A stretch of 20,645 nucleotides of DNA from Firmicutes bacterium UBA3932 (GCA_002385825.1 DGEG01000119.1:1-20645); one strand, 5' to 3'. Numbered from the stretch's first letter, positions 1-10,000 are shown. The notes: generated by a model not told the origin, from the sequence alone. Made by a program: numbers and translations.

Positions 1-38
1 GCGGCATTCAACTCCCGCGGCCGTTTGATTTAGGCGAC

Positions 39-73
39 CAAAAATCAAAAGGGACAGTCCCTTTTGATTTTTG
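39..73. repeat. Perfect palindromic repeat, copy 1
   Basis: The two 17-base arms are perfectly complementary around a single central A. The core is CAAAAGGGAC-A-GTCCCTTTTG. Related copies lie at 11624-11654, 11731-11755 and, more diverged, 19647-19689. The type resembles intergenic REP-like palindromes of Clostridia, which in other genomes are linked to REP-associated Y1 transposases; no transposase is present here. The right arm runs into the presumed -35 region of the secA promoter. Confidence 0.9.
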
Positions 74-99
74 CTTTTTGATATGTGCCGTGGTATAAT
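71..99 (+). promoter_or_regulatory. Probable secA promoter (extended -10)
   Basis: TATAAT at 94-99 is a perfect -10 hexamer preceded by TG at 91-92 (extended -10). A weak -35, TTGCTT, sits at 71-76 with 17-base spacing. Its first three bases are the last three of the palindrome at 39-73. The leader to the secA start would be roughly 80 nt. The -10 is convincing; the -35 is weak. Confidence 0.6.
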
Positions 100-184
100 T
101 AAAGACTATTGAGCAGTACCAAATTCAATATCAACTTGTAATTCAAAGTTTTATGATACAAATCGCGAGAGGGGTACGGACAGG

Positions 185-2812
185 ATGGGCTTATTAGAGA
201 AGATTTTTGGGGACATCAATACAAAAGAATTGAAGAAGATAGAAAAGATTGTAGACCAAATCGAGGCATACGATCAAGAGATGGCTGCAAAGTCCGACGA
301 GGAACTGCAGGCCTTGACGGGTATTTTTAAAGAGAGGCTGGAACAGGGGGAAACGCTGGACGATCTGCTGCCGGAAGCTTTTGCCGCAGTGCGGGAAGCG
401 GCCTGGCGGACCCTGGGCATGAAGCATTTCCGCGTGCAGCTGATAGGAGGCGTGGTGCTGCACCAGGGGCGGATCGCTGAGATGAAGACCGGTGAAGGAA
501 AGACCTTGGTGGCTACCCTTCCGGCGTATCTTAATGCATTGGAAGGAAAAGGCGTCCATATAGTTACCGTCAACGATTATCTCGCCAAGAGAGACATGGA
601 ATGGATGGGCGCAATCTATGAATTTATGGGGTTGACGGTTGGCTGTGTAATCCACGGAGTGACCGGGGCCGATCGGAAAGCGGCTTATGAAGCCGATATT
701 ACCTATGGAACGAATAACGAGTTCGGCTTCGACTACCTCAGGGACAACATGGTTATCTACAAGGAGGACATGGTCCAACGGGAGTTGAACTACGCCATCA
801 TCGACGAGGTTGACAGCATACTGATAGATGAGGCCAGAACCCCTCTTATCATTTCCGGCCAGGGAGAAAAATCCACGGATCTGTACCGGATTGTAGACAA
901 GTTCGTGGCTGGTTTTTCCGAGGGCTTTGATTTTACTAAGGACGAAAAGGAACGGACCGTTGCCCTGACCGAGCAGGGCATCACCAAATGCGAGAAATAT
1001 TTTAAGGTGGAGAACTTTTCGGATCCGGAGAACATGGAGCTTCACCACCATGTAATCCAGGCGCTGAAAGCCCATAACCTGATGAGACGTGATGTGGACT
1101 ACATCGTAAAAGACGGCGAAGTAGTCATCGTCGACGAATTCACCGGGCGGCTCATGTTCGGGCGCCGTTACAGCGACGGGTTGCATCAGGCCATTGAGGC
1201 AAAGGAAGGGCTGCTGGTCCAACAGGAGTCCAAAACTTTGGCCACCATTACCCTGCAAAATTACTTCAGAATGTACAAAAAGCTGGCGGGTATGACGGGT
1301 ACCGCCAAGACGGAAGAAGACGAATTCCGTGAAATCTACAATATGGATGTAGTTGAAATCCCCACAAACAAGCCGGTCATAAGGATCGACATGGAGGATA
1401 GCATCTACAGCACCGAGAGGGGCAAGTTCACTGCCATTGTCAATGAAATCGAAAGGTGCCATAAGATGGGGCAGCCTGTTTTGGTGGGCACCATTTCCAT
1501 AGAAAAGTCGGAACTGATCAGCGCAGCGTTGAAGCGCCGGGGCATAAAGCACAACGTGCTCAACGCGAAGCATCATGAGAGAGAGGCTGAAATAATAGCA
1601 GAAGCGGGCCGGTTGGGGGCTGTCACCATCGCCACCAACATGGCTGGCCGCGGAACGGACATTATCCTTGGCGGCAGGGACTGTACGCCGGAAGAGAGAC
1701 AGAAAGTAGTGGAGCTGGGCGGACTTCGCGTCATCGGCACAGAGCGTCACGAATCGCGTCGTATAGACAACCAGCTTCGCGGGCGTTCCGGCCGCCAGGG
1801 AGACCCGGGTCAGACCCAGTTCTTCATTTCCCTGGAAGACGACTTGATGCGCAGGTTTGGAGGCGACCGAATTCAAGGGTTGGTAGGAAAACTGGGCATG
1901 GGAGAAGACGTTCCGCTGGAAGCGAGCATGCTGACCAAATCCATTGAAAACGCTCAGAAGCGAGTGGAGGGCAGGAACTTCTCCATTCGTAAATACGTGC
2001 TCCAATACGACGACGTAATGAACAAGCAGCGGGAGATCATTTACGGCGAGCGTCGCCGGGTGCTCTTCGGGGAGGATTTAAAGGACCATATCCTATCCAT
2101 GGCGGAAGAAATCGTCAGCGAGCAGATCGATTTCTCTACGTCGGCATCCAAGTATGCGGAGGAATGGAATCTGGAAGAACTGGCCAAATCCCTGCGGAAG
2201 TATTTCGGCAAATTCCCCGATTACGATTATACGGATGATGATATACAGGATCTGACACCGGAAAAACTCCATGAAGATACTATGGTGCGGGTTCGCCAGA
2301 TTTACGATGATAAAGAGCAGGAAATCGGAGCAGAACGGATGCGGGAACTGGAGCGCATGATCCTGCTCAGGGTAGTGGACAACAAGTGGATGGACCACAT
2401 CGATGCCATGGACCAGCTGCGCCACGGCATCGGCTTGCGGGCTTTGGGCCAGCAGGATCCGGCAAGTGCTTATGCGGATGAAGGCTTCGAAATGTTCGAG
2501 ATGATGATCAGGGCCATCAAGGAAGACACCGTCCGCTTCTGCTTCAACGTGACCATCCAGACCCAGACACAGCGCAAGCAGGTCATCGAAATCGGCGTTG
2601 CCAGAAAGGATGAATTTGAGGATTCGGATGATGTGGCGGAGGACAGCGGCCCGGCGGTTCAACGGATTCCCGCAGCGGCCAAGGTGCCTGAGCGTCCGGT
2701 GAAACAGGAAACGGTGCGGAAGCAGCCCACCGTGGGCAGAAATGACCCATGTCCCTGCGGCAGCGGAAAGAAATATAAGAAATGCTGCGGAGCAAACCGG
2801 TCCGACGAATAG
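185..2812 (+). CDS. secA: Preprotein translocase ATPase SecA
   Basis: SecA is the motor ATPase that drives unfolded preproteins through the SecYEG channel at the cytoplasmic membrane. The 875-residue product has normal length for a Gram-positive SecA1. Visible motifs are Walker A GEGKT at 103-107, the DEVD box at 207-210 in IIDEVDSILIDEARTP, the preprotein cross-linking region between the two nucleotide-binding folds, NMAGRGTDI and the arginine-rich RGRSGRQGD of the second helicase fold. A C-terminal SEC-C zinc site has Cys856, 858, 867 and 868 (CxCx8CC). A GAGAGGGG ribosome binding site at 167-174 supports the ATG at 185. The next gene is prfB, a common neighbour in Firmicutes. Related short inverted sequences flank the gene at 118-143 and 2826-2845. 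The long antisense frame opposite its 5' two thirds is a shadow. Confidence 0.98.
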   Translation: MGLLEKIFGDINTKELKKIEKIVDQIEAYDQEMAAKSDEELQALTGIFKERLEQGETLDDLLPEAFAAVREAAWRTLGMKHFRVQLIGGVVLHQGRIAEMKTGEGKTLVATLPAYLNALEGKGVHIVTVNDYLAKRDMEWMGAIYEFMGLTVGCVIHGVTGADRKAAYEADITYGTNNEFGFDYLRDNMVIYKEDMVQRELNYAIIDEVDSILIDEARTPLIISGQGEKSTDLYRIVDKFVAGFSEGFDFTKDEKERTVALTEQGITKCEKYFKVENFSDPENMELHHHVIQALKAHNLMRRDVDYIVKDGEVVIVDEFTGRLMFGRRYSDGLHQAIEAKEGLLVQQESKTLATITLQNYFRMYKKLAGMTGTAKTEEDEFREIYNMDVVEIPTNKPVIRIDMEDSIYSTERGKFTAIVNEIERCHKMGQPVLVGTISIEKSELISAALKRRGIKHNVLNAKHHEREAEIIAEAGRLGAVTIATNMAGRGTDIILGGRDCTPEERQKVVELGGLRVIGTERHESRRIDNQLRGRSGRQGDPGQTQFFISLEDDLMRRFGGDRIQGLVGKLGMGEDVPLEASMLTKSIENAQKRVEGRNFSIRKYVLQYDDVMNKQREIIYGERRRVLFGEDLKDHILSMAEEIVSEQIDFSTSASKYAEEWNLEELAKSLRKYFGKFPDYDYTDDDIQDLTPEKLHEDTMVRVRQIYDDKEQEIGAERMRELERMILLRVVDNKWMDHIDAMDQLRHGIGLRALGQQDPASAYADEGFEMFEMMIRAIKEDTVRFCFNVTIQTQTQRKQVIEIGVARKDEFEDSDDVAEDSGPAVQRIPAAAKVPERPVKQETVRKQPTVGRNDPCPCGSGKKYKKCCGANRSDE

Positions 2813-2872
2813 AAAAGCATTGTAAAATTGCAAGTTGAATTTGGTGCCGGACATTTTTCAAGTTAAAACTTT

Positions 2873-2951
2873 GGAGCGTAGGGCTGCGCTCCTGCTCGGA
2901 AAAGCTACGCGCTGCGTGCCGTACGATCCAGACGGGCCGTCGTGTCCGATT
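2873..2951 (+). repeat. Partial copy of TIR-type intergenic repeat
   Basis: These 79 bases align without gaps to 19481-19559 with about ten mismatches. The copy starts with the same terminal sequence GGAGCGTAGGG but lacks the right-hand inverted terminus seen at 19580-19599, so it appears truncated on the right. It occupies much of the 206-base secA-prfB gap. Its left flank (about 2841-2859, TTTGGTGCCGGACATTTTT) is a diverged inverse of the right flank of the second copy. No ORF is supported in it. Confidence 0.85.
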
Positions 2952-3018
2952 AAAATATAAAGGTGGCAAACGAGATGTTTCTTTGCCGCCGCAAATCTGC
3001 TAAAAAGGATGTGAGAAG

Positions 3019-4126
3019 ATGCTGGAACTTGAACCCATCAAGAACGAACTTGATGACGAGGCAGAAAAACTGAGAGAATTGGGTGAGTCCCTTTGACCTG
3101 GCCGGGTTGAAGGAGAATCTGAAAAAGATAACGGAACAGATGGAAGCCGAGGGCTTTTGGGATGACCATGAGCAGGCCCAGAAAATATTGAAAGAGAAAA
3201 AAAGTCTCGATACAAAGATAGACGAATATACGGCTTTGGCCGACGAATTCGAAGACATTAAGATCATGATTGCATTGGCGGAAGAAGAGGACGACAGGAG
3301 CCTGGTTCCCGAAATCGAAGAAGCTTACGCCGCTTACAAAAAAAAGTACGAAGAGCTGAGAATTAAAACGCTTTTAGACGGCGAGTACGATAAAAACAAT
3401 GCGATCCTGTCCATTCACTCCGGCAGCGGCGGGCTTGATGCCCAGGATTGGGCGGAGATGCTTCTGCGCATGTATACTCGCTGGGCGGAGGATAAGGGAT
3501 ACAAAGTGGTGATATGGGATTTGCAGGACGACTCGGAAGGAGGCATCAAGAACGCCACCCTGCAGATTGAAGGAGAGAACGCATACGGTTATCTGAAGAA
3601 TGAAAAGGGCGTGCATCGCATCGTCAGGATTTCGCCTTTCGATTCTTCCGGCCGTCGTCATACTTCCTTTGCGTCCGTGGACGTGATGCCGGAAATTGAC
3701 GACGACATCGAGGTGGAAATCAACCCGGAGGATTTGCGCATCGACACCTACCGTTCAAGCGGAGCCGGCGGTCAGCATGTCAACAAGACGGATTCAGCCG
3801 TCCGCATTACCCACATACCTACCAACATCGTTGTGTCCTGTCAGAATGAGCGCTCTCAGCACCAGAACAAGGAAGTGGCCATGCGGATCTTAAAGGCCAA
3901 GCTATTGGAACTGGCACAGCAGGAGCATAAAGAAAAGATCGAAGAGTTAAAAGGCGACTACAGCCAGATCTCCTGGGGCAACCAGATCCGGTCTTACGTA
4001 TTCCATCCTTACACCATGGTCAAAGACCACAGGACCAATGCAGAGGTGGGTAACGTCTATGCCGTTATGGACGGGAATTTGGACTATTTTATAAATGAAA
4101 AATTAAAGCAAAGAAACGGAAATTAA
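3019..4126 (+). CDS. prfB: Peptide chain release factor 2, programmed +1 frameshift
   Basis: RF2 recognises UGA and UAA stop codons and triggers peptidyl-tRNA hydrolysis on the ribosome. Translation starts at the ATG at 3019 behind GGATGTGA (3007-3014). It reads 25 codons to CTT, meets an in-frame TGA at 3094-3096 and continues in the +1 frame as GAC-CTG from 3095. The joined product is 368 residues, the normal RF2 length. The stop-recognition tripeptide SPF falls at 205-207 and the catalytic GGQ at 250-252. This is the usual autoregulatory arrangement: scarce RF2 favours frameshifting and hence more RF2. A 5'-shortened reading from GTG at 3083 would miss the N-terminus and is not the real start. 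A weak hairpin separates it from tex. Confidence 0.97.
3081..3097 (+). promoter_or_regulatory. Programmed +1 frameshift site of prfB
   Basis: The slippery heptamer CTTTGAC is at 3091-3097, with TGA as the zero-frame stop. The upstream stimulator is not the usual AGGGGG three bases before CTT. The sequence is GGGTGAGTCC, in which GGTGA (3082-3086), plus a possible G:U pair at 3081, can pair with the 3' part of the anti-Shine-Dalgarno. The equivalent of the GGAGG core then lies about seven bases from CTT instead of three. Confidence 0.9.
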
Positions 4127-4133
4127 ACTTTGG

Positions 4134-4152
4134 GAAAACAGAGTTTTCTTTT
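4134..4152 (+). terminator. Weak hairpin with T-run between prfB and tex
   Basis: GAAAAC and GTTTTC form a 6-bp stem with a 3-base loop, followed by TTTT. The stem is AT-rich and short, so termination would be partial at best. tex may be co-transcribed with prfB. Confidence 0.3.
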
Positions 4153-4164
4153 ATGAGGTAACAG

Positions 4165-6342
4165 ATGATAATAGAAAGACTTGCAAAAGAACTGGGGCTG
4201 AAAGTATCCTATGTCCGTGCCACAGTGGAACTCATCGATGAGGGGAATACCATCCCCTTTATCGCCAGGTATCGAAAGGAAGTCACCGGCGGCATGTCCG
4301 ACGTGGTTTTGAGGGAACTGGAGGAACGGCTCACCTATTTTCGCAATTTAGAGGAGAGAAAACAAGAGGTCATCCGGCTGATTGAGGAGCAGGGAAAGCT
4401 GACGGAAGAGCTCCGGGAGGAGATCCTTTCTGCAGACGTTCTTCAGCGGGTGGAGGACCTTTACAAACCTTACAGACAGAAAAAGGCCACAAGAGCCTCC
4501 AAGGCGAGAGAAAAAGGTCTTGAGCCTTTGGCGGTAATAATCCGGCTCATGGAGCAAACGGAAGGAACGCCTCTTGAAGCGGCCATGCCCTTTGTGTGCC
4601 ACGATCCTGAACTGATTGAAGCGGGAAAAGGCGCGGCTACGGCGGAAGAGGCTTTGGCAGGCGCGGCGGATATAGTGGCGGAAGGCATTGCAGAGGATGC
4701 GGACTTAATACAGGCGGTGCGGAAGAAAACCTTTGAAGAGGGGCAGCTGGTTTCCGAGGCGGCGGACCCGGAGGAAAGCACTGTTTACGATATGTATTAC
4801 GATTACAGCGAAGCCCTTTCCAAAATACCCAACCATCGGGTTTTGGCCATCAACCGGGGTGAAAAAGAGAAGAAGCTTAAGGTTAAAGTCAAGGCTCCTG
4901 TTGAATCCATTCTCAATATGTTGAAAAAGCAGGTGATCCGTAACGAAAAAAGCATCTTTTTAGAGCTGATGGAAGCCACAGTAGAGGATGCTTATAAACG
5001 GCTCATGGCGCCTTCCATCGAGCGGGAACTTCGTAACCAGCTTACCGAACGGGCGGAAAAGGACGCGGTGAAGGTATTTGACAAAAATACGGAGAGCCTT
5101 CTCATGACCCCGCCGGTGAAGGGAGCCAGGGTATTGGCCATCGACCCGGGTTACAGGACGGGCTGCAAGGTGACGGTGCTGGACGAGACGGGCAAACTCT
5201 TGGCCTACACCACCATCTACCCCACAGAGCCCAAGCGGGATATCGCCGGCGCTACAAAAACCATATTGGCCCTGATTGAGAAATACAAAGCCAATGTAAT
5301 CGCCATCGGAAACGGCACTGCATCCAGGGAAACGGAGATTTTTATCGCCGATCTGATTCGCCAATCCGGCATCAAAGACCTGCAATACACCATCGTAAAC
5401 GAAGCGGGAGCTTCCATTTACTCTGCATCCAAGCTGGCGGCGGAAGAGTACCCTGATTTAGATGTAACCACCAAAGGGGCCATGTCCATAGGGCGACGGC
5501 TTCAGGATCCCTTGGCGGAGCTGGTAAAAATACCGCCGAGACATATCGGCGTGGGCCAATACCAACATGATATCAACCAGGGACTTCTGGATGAAGCTCT
5601 GACCAAAGTGGTGGAAGACTGTGTCAACCGGGTAGGAGTGGATCTGAATACGGCTTCTCCCTCGCTTTTGTCCTACATAGCGGGGATCAATTCCACCATA
5701 GCAAAGAATATCGTAGCTTACCGGGAGGAAAAGGGCAGGTTCCGCGACCGGTCGGAGTTGAAGCAGGTGCCCCGTTTGGGCGAGAAGACCTTTAAGCAAT
5801 GTGCGGGATTTATGAGAATCAGCGACGGAAGTAATCCCTTTGACGCTACCGCAGTGCATCCCGAATCTTACCAGGCCGCCGAGCTGATGCTGGAGAAATT
5901 AAACATAGATAAAAGTGAGATTGCCAAAGGCGGCGCCAAGCAAATCGAACAAAAGATTGCCGAAACCTATGGAAGCCTGGACAAGTTGGCTGAAGTTCTG
6001 GATATAGGTAAAATGACCCTGGCGGATATCGTCAGCGAAATCAAGAAGCCGGCCAGAGACCCGAGAGAGGGCATGCCTCCCGTGGTTTTCCGCAGCGATG
6101 TGCTCTCCATTGAAGACCTGAAGCCGGATATGGAACTGACGGGCACCGTTCGCAACGTGGTGGATTTCGGGGCTTTCGTGGATATCGGCGTGAAAGTTGA
6201 CGGACTGGTTCATATTTCACAGCTGAGCCACAAATTCGTAAAAAATCCAATGGATGTAGTCAGCGTCGGAGATACGGTAAAGGTGAAAGTTCTTTCCGTG
6301 GATCCGGAAAAGCAGAGAGTGTCTTTGACCATGAAGCTGTAG
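4165..6342 (+). CDS. tex: Tex-family S1 RNA-binding protein
   Basis: Tex proteins bind nucleic acid and are linked to transcription and RNA metabolism; the exact role in Clostridia is not settled. The 725-residue product has normal family length. The Tex N-terminal helical region occupies about 1-190. A YqgF/RNase H-like domain begins near 318 with VLAIDPGYRTG. Tandem helix-hairpin-helix segments lie near 490-555 (LNTASPSLLSYIAGI, ending KQCAGFMRI). A C-terminal S1 domain covers about 650-725 (ELTGTVRNVVDFGAFVDIG). The ATG at 4165 follows TGAGGTAA at a proper distance. It ends 63 bases before ppaX and nothing looks broken. Confidence 0.96.
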   Translation: MIIERLAKELGLKVSYVRATVELIDEGNTIPFIARYRKEVTGGMSDVVLRELEERLTYFRNLEERKQEVIRLIEEQGKLTEELREEILSADVLQRVEDLYKPYRQKKATRASKAREKGLEPLAVIIRLMEQTEGTPLEAAMPFVCHDPELIEAGKGAATAEEALAGAADIVAEGIAEDADLIQAVRKKTFEEGQLVSEAADPEESTVYDMYYDYSEALSKIPNHRVLAINRGEKEKKLKVKVKAPVESILNMLKKQVIRNEKSIFLELMEATVEDAYKRLMAPSIERELRNQLTERAEKDAVKVFDKNTESLLMTPPVKGARVLAIDPGYRTGCKVTVLDETGKLLAYTTIYPTEPKRDIAGATKTILALIEKYKANVIAIGNGTASRETEIFIADLIRQSGIKDLQYTIVNEAGASIYSASKLAAEEYPDLDVTTKGAMSIGRRLQDPLAELVKIPPRHIGVGQYQHDINQGLLDEALTKVVEDCVNRVGVDLNTASPSLLSYIAGINSTIAKNIVAYREEKGRFRDRSELKQVPRLGEKTFKQCAGFMRISDGSNPFDATAVHPESYQAAELMLEKLNIDKSEIAKGGAKQIEQKIAETYGSLDKLAEVLDIGKMTLADIVSEIKKPARDPREGMPPVVFRSDVLSIEDLKPDMELTGTVRNVVDFGAFVDIGVKVDGLVHISQLSHKFVKNPMDVVSVGDTVKVKVLSVDPEKQRVSLTMKL

Positions 6343-6405
6343 CTACGGGTGGACAGACCTTGCGGGTCACCAGCTATATGCTACTTTTGCGTTACAGGAG
6401 TAATT

Positions 6406-7053
6406 ATGAGCAAGATAACAACGATTCTTTTCGATTTTGACGGAACCATAATGAATACCAACGAGGTAGTGATCAAGTCCTGGCAGCACACTTTCCGCAC
6501 AGTGGAAGGTAAGGAGCGGCCGGTTGAATCCATTGTCAGCACATTCGGAGAACCTCTCGTCAAGACCATGGCCCGGCTCCTTCCTCAGGTATCCGTGGAG
6601 GAGGGCGTGCGAATATATCGGAGTTTTTTGCTTGAGCACTACGATGAAATGATTCATCCCTTTCCGGGAATGGTGGATCTCATATGCAAACTGAAGGAGC
6701 GGGGATACAAGACCGGACTGGTGACATCCAGGGTGGGCGATACGGCTGTCCAGGGGCTGGAACAGTTCGGGCTTTTGCCCCATATGGATTGTCTGGTAAC
6801 CTGCGAGGATACGGATAAGCATAAGCCCGATCCGGAACCCATAAGGATCGCTTTGAGAAAACTTGGCTCCGAGCCGGCGGAATCCATCATGCTGGGCGAC
6901 ACCATGTACGACATACTCTGCGCAAGAAACGCCGGTGTCCGATCCGTACTTGTGGGCTGGCAGATGGCAGTCAGTGAGGAAGAAATAAAGGGGCCCAACG
7001 GACCGGATTACATAATAAAAAAACCGGAAGACCTTTTTGATATTCTTACATAG
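6406..7053 (+). CDS. ppaX: HAD-family pyrophosphatase PpaX
   Basis: PpaX-type enzymes hydrolyse pyrophosphate, including that released when HPr kinase/phosphorylase dephosphorylates P-Ser-HPr. The 215-residue product has all four HAD motifs: DFDGT with nucleophile Asp10 and acid Asp12, TS of motif II in LVTSRVGDTA, Lys140 in HKPDP, and the acidic motif LGDTMYD around Asp165. Length and the N-terminal run TTILFDFDGTIMNTNE match Bacillus PpaX closely. The ATG at 6406 follows ACAGGAG (6394-6400); the longer frame opening at 6349 has no ribosome binding site and adds residues foreign to the family. A phosphoglycolate phosphatase-like specificity cannot be excluded from sequence alone. Confidence 0.85.
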   Translation: MSKITTILFDFDGTIMNTNEVVIKSWQHTFRTVEGKERPVESIVSTFGEPLVKTMARLLPQVSVEEGVRIYRSFLLEHYDEMIHPFPGMVDLICKLKERGYKTGLVTSRVGDTAVQGLEQFGLLPHMDCLVTCEDTDKHKPDPEPIRIALRKLGSEPAESIMLGDTMYDILCARNAGVRSVLVGWQMAVSEEEIKGPNGPDYIIKKPEDLFDILT

Positions 7054-7096
7054 ATACTCTTGCAACAGGCACTCTTACATAAGAAAGGAGCCGGCA

Positions 7097-10000
7097 ATGC
7101 TCAGACTCTACTACGGAAGGGAAAGCGTAGATAAAGAACGGGCGATGTTTGAGAAAATCGCCGGGACGCTCCGGTGTGTTGGAATGGAAGGCGCTCCGTC
7201 CCGGATCGTTCTCATAGTGCCGGATCAATACACCCTGCAGGCTGAGCGGAATGCGATCTACCATTTAAAGGTGAAGGGGCTCATGGACCTGGAGGTGCTC
7301 TCCTTTTCCCGTTTGGCAGCAAGAGTTCTGGGAGAGACGGGTGGCAGCAGGCGAGTTCCCATCGACAAGCACGGGCGCCATATGCTGTTGGCAAAGATAA
7401 TGAGGGACCAGGAGGAAAACCTTTTGGTCTTTCGGGGCATGGGCAGATCCCATTCCTTTATCGACATGGCAAACGACCTCATCTCCGAGATGAAGCAGCA
7501 CAATAGTTCGCCGGAGGAGCTGAGGGAAATCATAGACGAGATAGACGAAAACAGCCTGTTGAGCCGCAAGCTCAAAGACATCGCACTCATTTTCGAAAAA
7601 TATGAAGAGCAAATCGAAGACAAATATATCGATACGGAAGACCATCTAAATCTCTTCATTTCTAAAATTGGCCAGTCTTTTCTTGTGAAAAACGCGGAAT
7701 TCTGGATATTCGGGTTCGATTCCTTTACACCCAAATCCATAAATATTATCAGGGAACTGGCTCTTCACAGTCATGGCGTCAACATGGTGCTTACCTGCGA
7801 CGACGCGCCGGAGGACGAAGAACTGTTTCGTCTGACCAAAGACATGATGTGGAGACTCGAAAGGGCCGTCGGCCCTGAACTTACGCAAAAAGAGCGGCTG
7901 GAGAGACCCGATGCACCGCGAAAGCTCGCCATTGGTCATTTGGAGAAACAGCTCTTTGCCTATCCTTACAAACCTTTTACCGGAGGCGAAGATACTTTGC
8001 ATTTCTGCAGGGCCGCCAATTTCTACGGTGAAGCGGAAACCGCAGCCGCTTTCATATGCTCCTTGGTCCGTGACCGGGGACTGCGTTTTCGGGATATTGC
8101 GGTTATCTGCAACGACATGGAGGAGCGTGGCTCCATTATAAAGAGGGTTTTCGAAGAATACGGCATCAGCTTTTTCCAGGATCAGAAGCGCCGTGTTCTG
8201 CATAATCCGGCGATTGTTTTCATTTCCTCCCTGCTGGATGTCCTGCAGTCGGGCTGGGTTTACGAGGATGTGTTCCGTTTGGTGAAAACGGGTTTTTGTC
8301 CCATCTGCGAGGAGGATGGGGAAGAACTGGAGAACTACGCCATCCGTTACCGGTTAAGAGGCAACCGCTGGAAGAAGGACCTGGTGTACGGGAAGAAAGA
8401 ATACGAAGAGGAAGAGTTTGCCAAGCTCAATGAATGCCGCAAAGCGCTGGCGGAATTCATAGGAGCCTGTGAGGAAAAGATGGCTGCTGCCGGCACAGTC
8501 AGGGAAAAGACCGTTGCCCTGAAAGAATTTTTAACCGATGAGGCGGCTCTGGAAAACAGGCTTGAAGCCCTTTGTGTGGAGTTGGAAAAAGAGGGCGAGC
8601 TTGAAGCTGCCATGGAAGTGCAGCAGATTTGGGAAAGCGTTCTGGGGCTTTTCGATCAGCTGACGGAGCTGATCGGGGATGAGTCCATTAGCATCGAAGA
8701 CTATTCTTCCATGCTTCAGGCCGGGTTTGATTCCATAGAGCTGGGGTTGATCCCCACTACCATAGACCAAGTGGTGGTAGGTACGATGCAGAGGACCAGG
8801 GTGGGGCAGATTAAAGCCCTGGTTGTGCTGGGAGCAAACGACGGTGTCCTGCCTGCGGCGGCCCCGGCGGATGACCTGCTCAATCAGGACGAAAGGGCGC
8901 TGTTGCTGCAGAGAGACATTCTGATCTGCAAGGACGATGATCTTCGCAGTATGGAGGAAAGGTTGGCAATTTACAAACAGCTGTCCAGACCTCAAGAGTA
9001 TTTGTGGATCGGATATTCAGCCGCGGACATGGAGGGGAAGGAGCTGCGGCCTTCCGTTCTGCTGGATAAGCTGCGCAAGCTGTTTCCGGATGTTCCCCTG
9101 GAAAAGGATCTGCGCAACCGGGAGGGCCCAATGGCGCTGATTGACAGCTCCGAAAGCAGCTTGAAGTATCTTTCGGAAGCCCTGCGAAAGGCAGGCAGAG
9201 GAGAGGAAGAGCTTGATCCCCTGTGGAAAGCTGCCTTCAATTGGTACAGGGAAAGGAACGACAAGGGGCTTGACTTGGTAATGCAAGGGCTGCGCTTTAC
9301 AAATAGAATAGAGCGGTTGGAGAGTTCCATTGTGGAGAAGCTTTTCGGCGCGCAGAGCGAACCCGGAGGAAAAACCGCGCGAGAAGGGAAAAAAACACGT
9401 GAACTTCGGCTCAGCCCGTCGCGCCTGGAGAAGTTTGCCCGGTGCCCCTTTGCCCACTTTGTACACTACGGATTAGCTCCTAAGGAGCGACGAATATTTG
9501 AGGTGTCGGGCCGTGAAGTGGGCGACGTATATCATCGTTGCCTCATGTTGTTTGCCGAGAGCCTGACGGTGAGGGGCATGGAACTGACCCATGAGGATTC
9601 GCCGTGGATGAAGATAACCAGGGAAGAATGTTCCGACAGGATAACGAAATTGATGGAAGAAGTGGCTGAGGAATACAAGGAGGGCATGCTGGAGTCGGGT
9701 GAAGAAGAACGATACAGGGCGGCAAGAATGCAGGAAGTCTGCCAACGGGCGGCCTGGGCTTTGGTGGAACATGTGAGGCAAGGCCGGATCAGTGAAATGT
9801 ATTTTGAAGAGGCCTTCGGCAGCGGAAGCGGGAAACGCTTTCCGCCTATTCGCGTTGCCGCGGCAAACAGGGAACTTCTCATAGAAGGAAAAATTGACCG
9901 CATTGACGTGCTTCCCGACGGCTATGTGAAAGTGATTGATTACAAGTCCGGTAAGGAAAAATTCGATATCAGAGAGGCTTTGGGCGGTTGGAGGCTGCAG

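Noticed and set aside
1..33. Tail of an upstream gene ending at TAG 31-33
   Set aside because: Only ten codons are visible and they do not match a protein end I recognise.
194..2005. 603-codon open frame antisense to secA
   Set aside because: The opposite strand encodes a full SecA with every motif; the antisense product has no recognisable domain and no ribosome binding site, so it is a codon-bias shadow.
3019..3096. prfB as a broken gene with a premature TGA
   Set aside because: CTTTGAC at the known position and normal length after +1 shift identify regulated RF2 frameshifting.
2583..3267. Minus-strand open frames across the secA-prfB gap
   Set aside because: They run through the repeat and both genes' coding ends, with no ribosome binding site or recognisable protein.
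6349..6405. Upstream start for ppaX
   Set aside because: No ribosome binding site; the ATG at 6406 has a good one and matches the family N-terminus.
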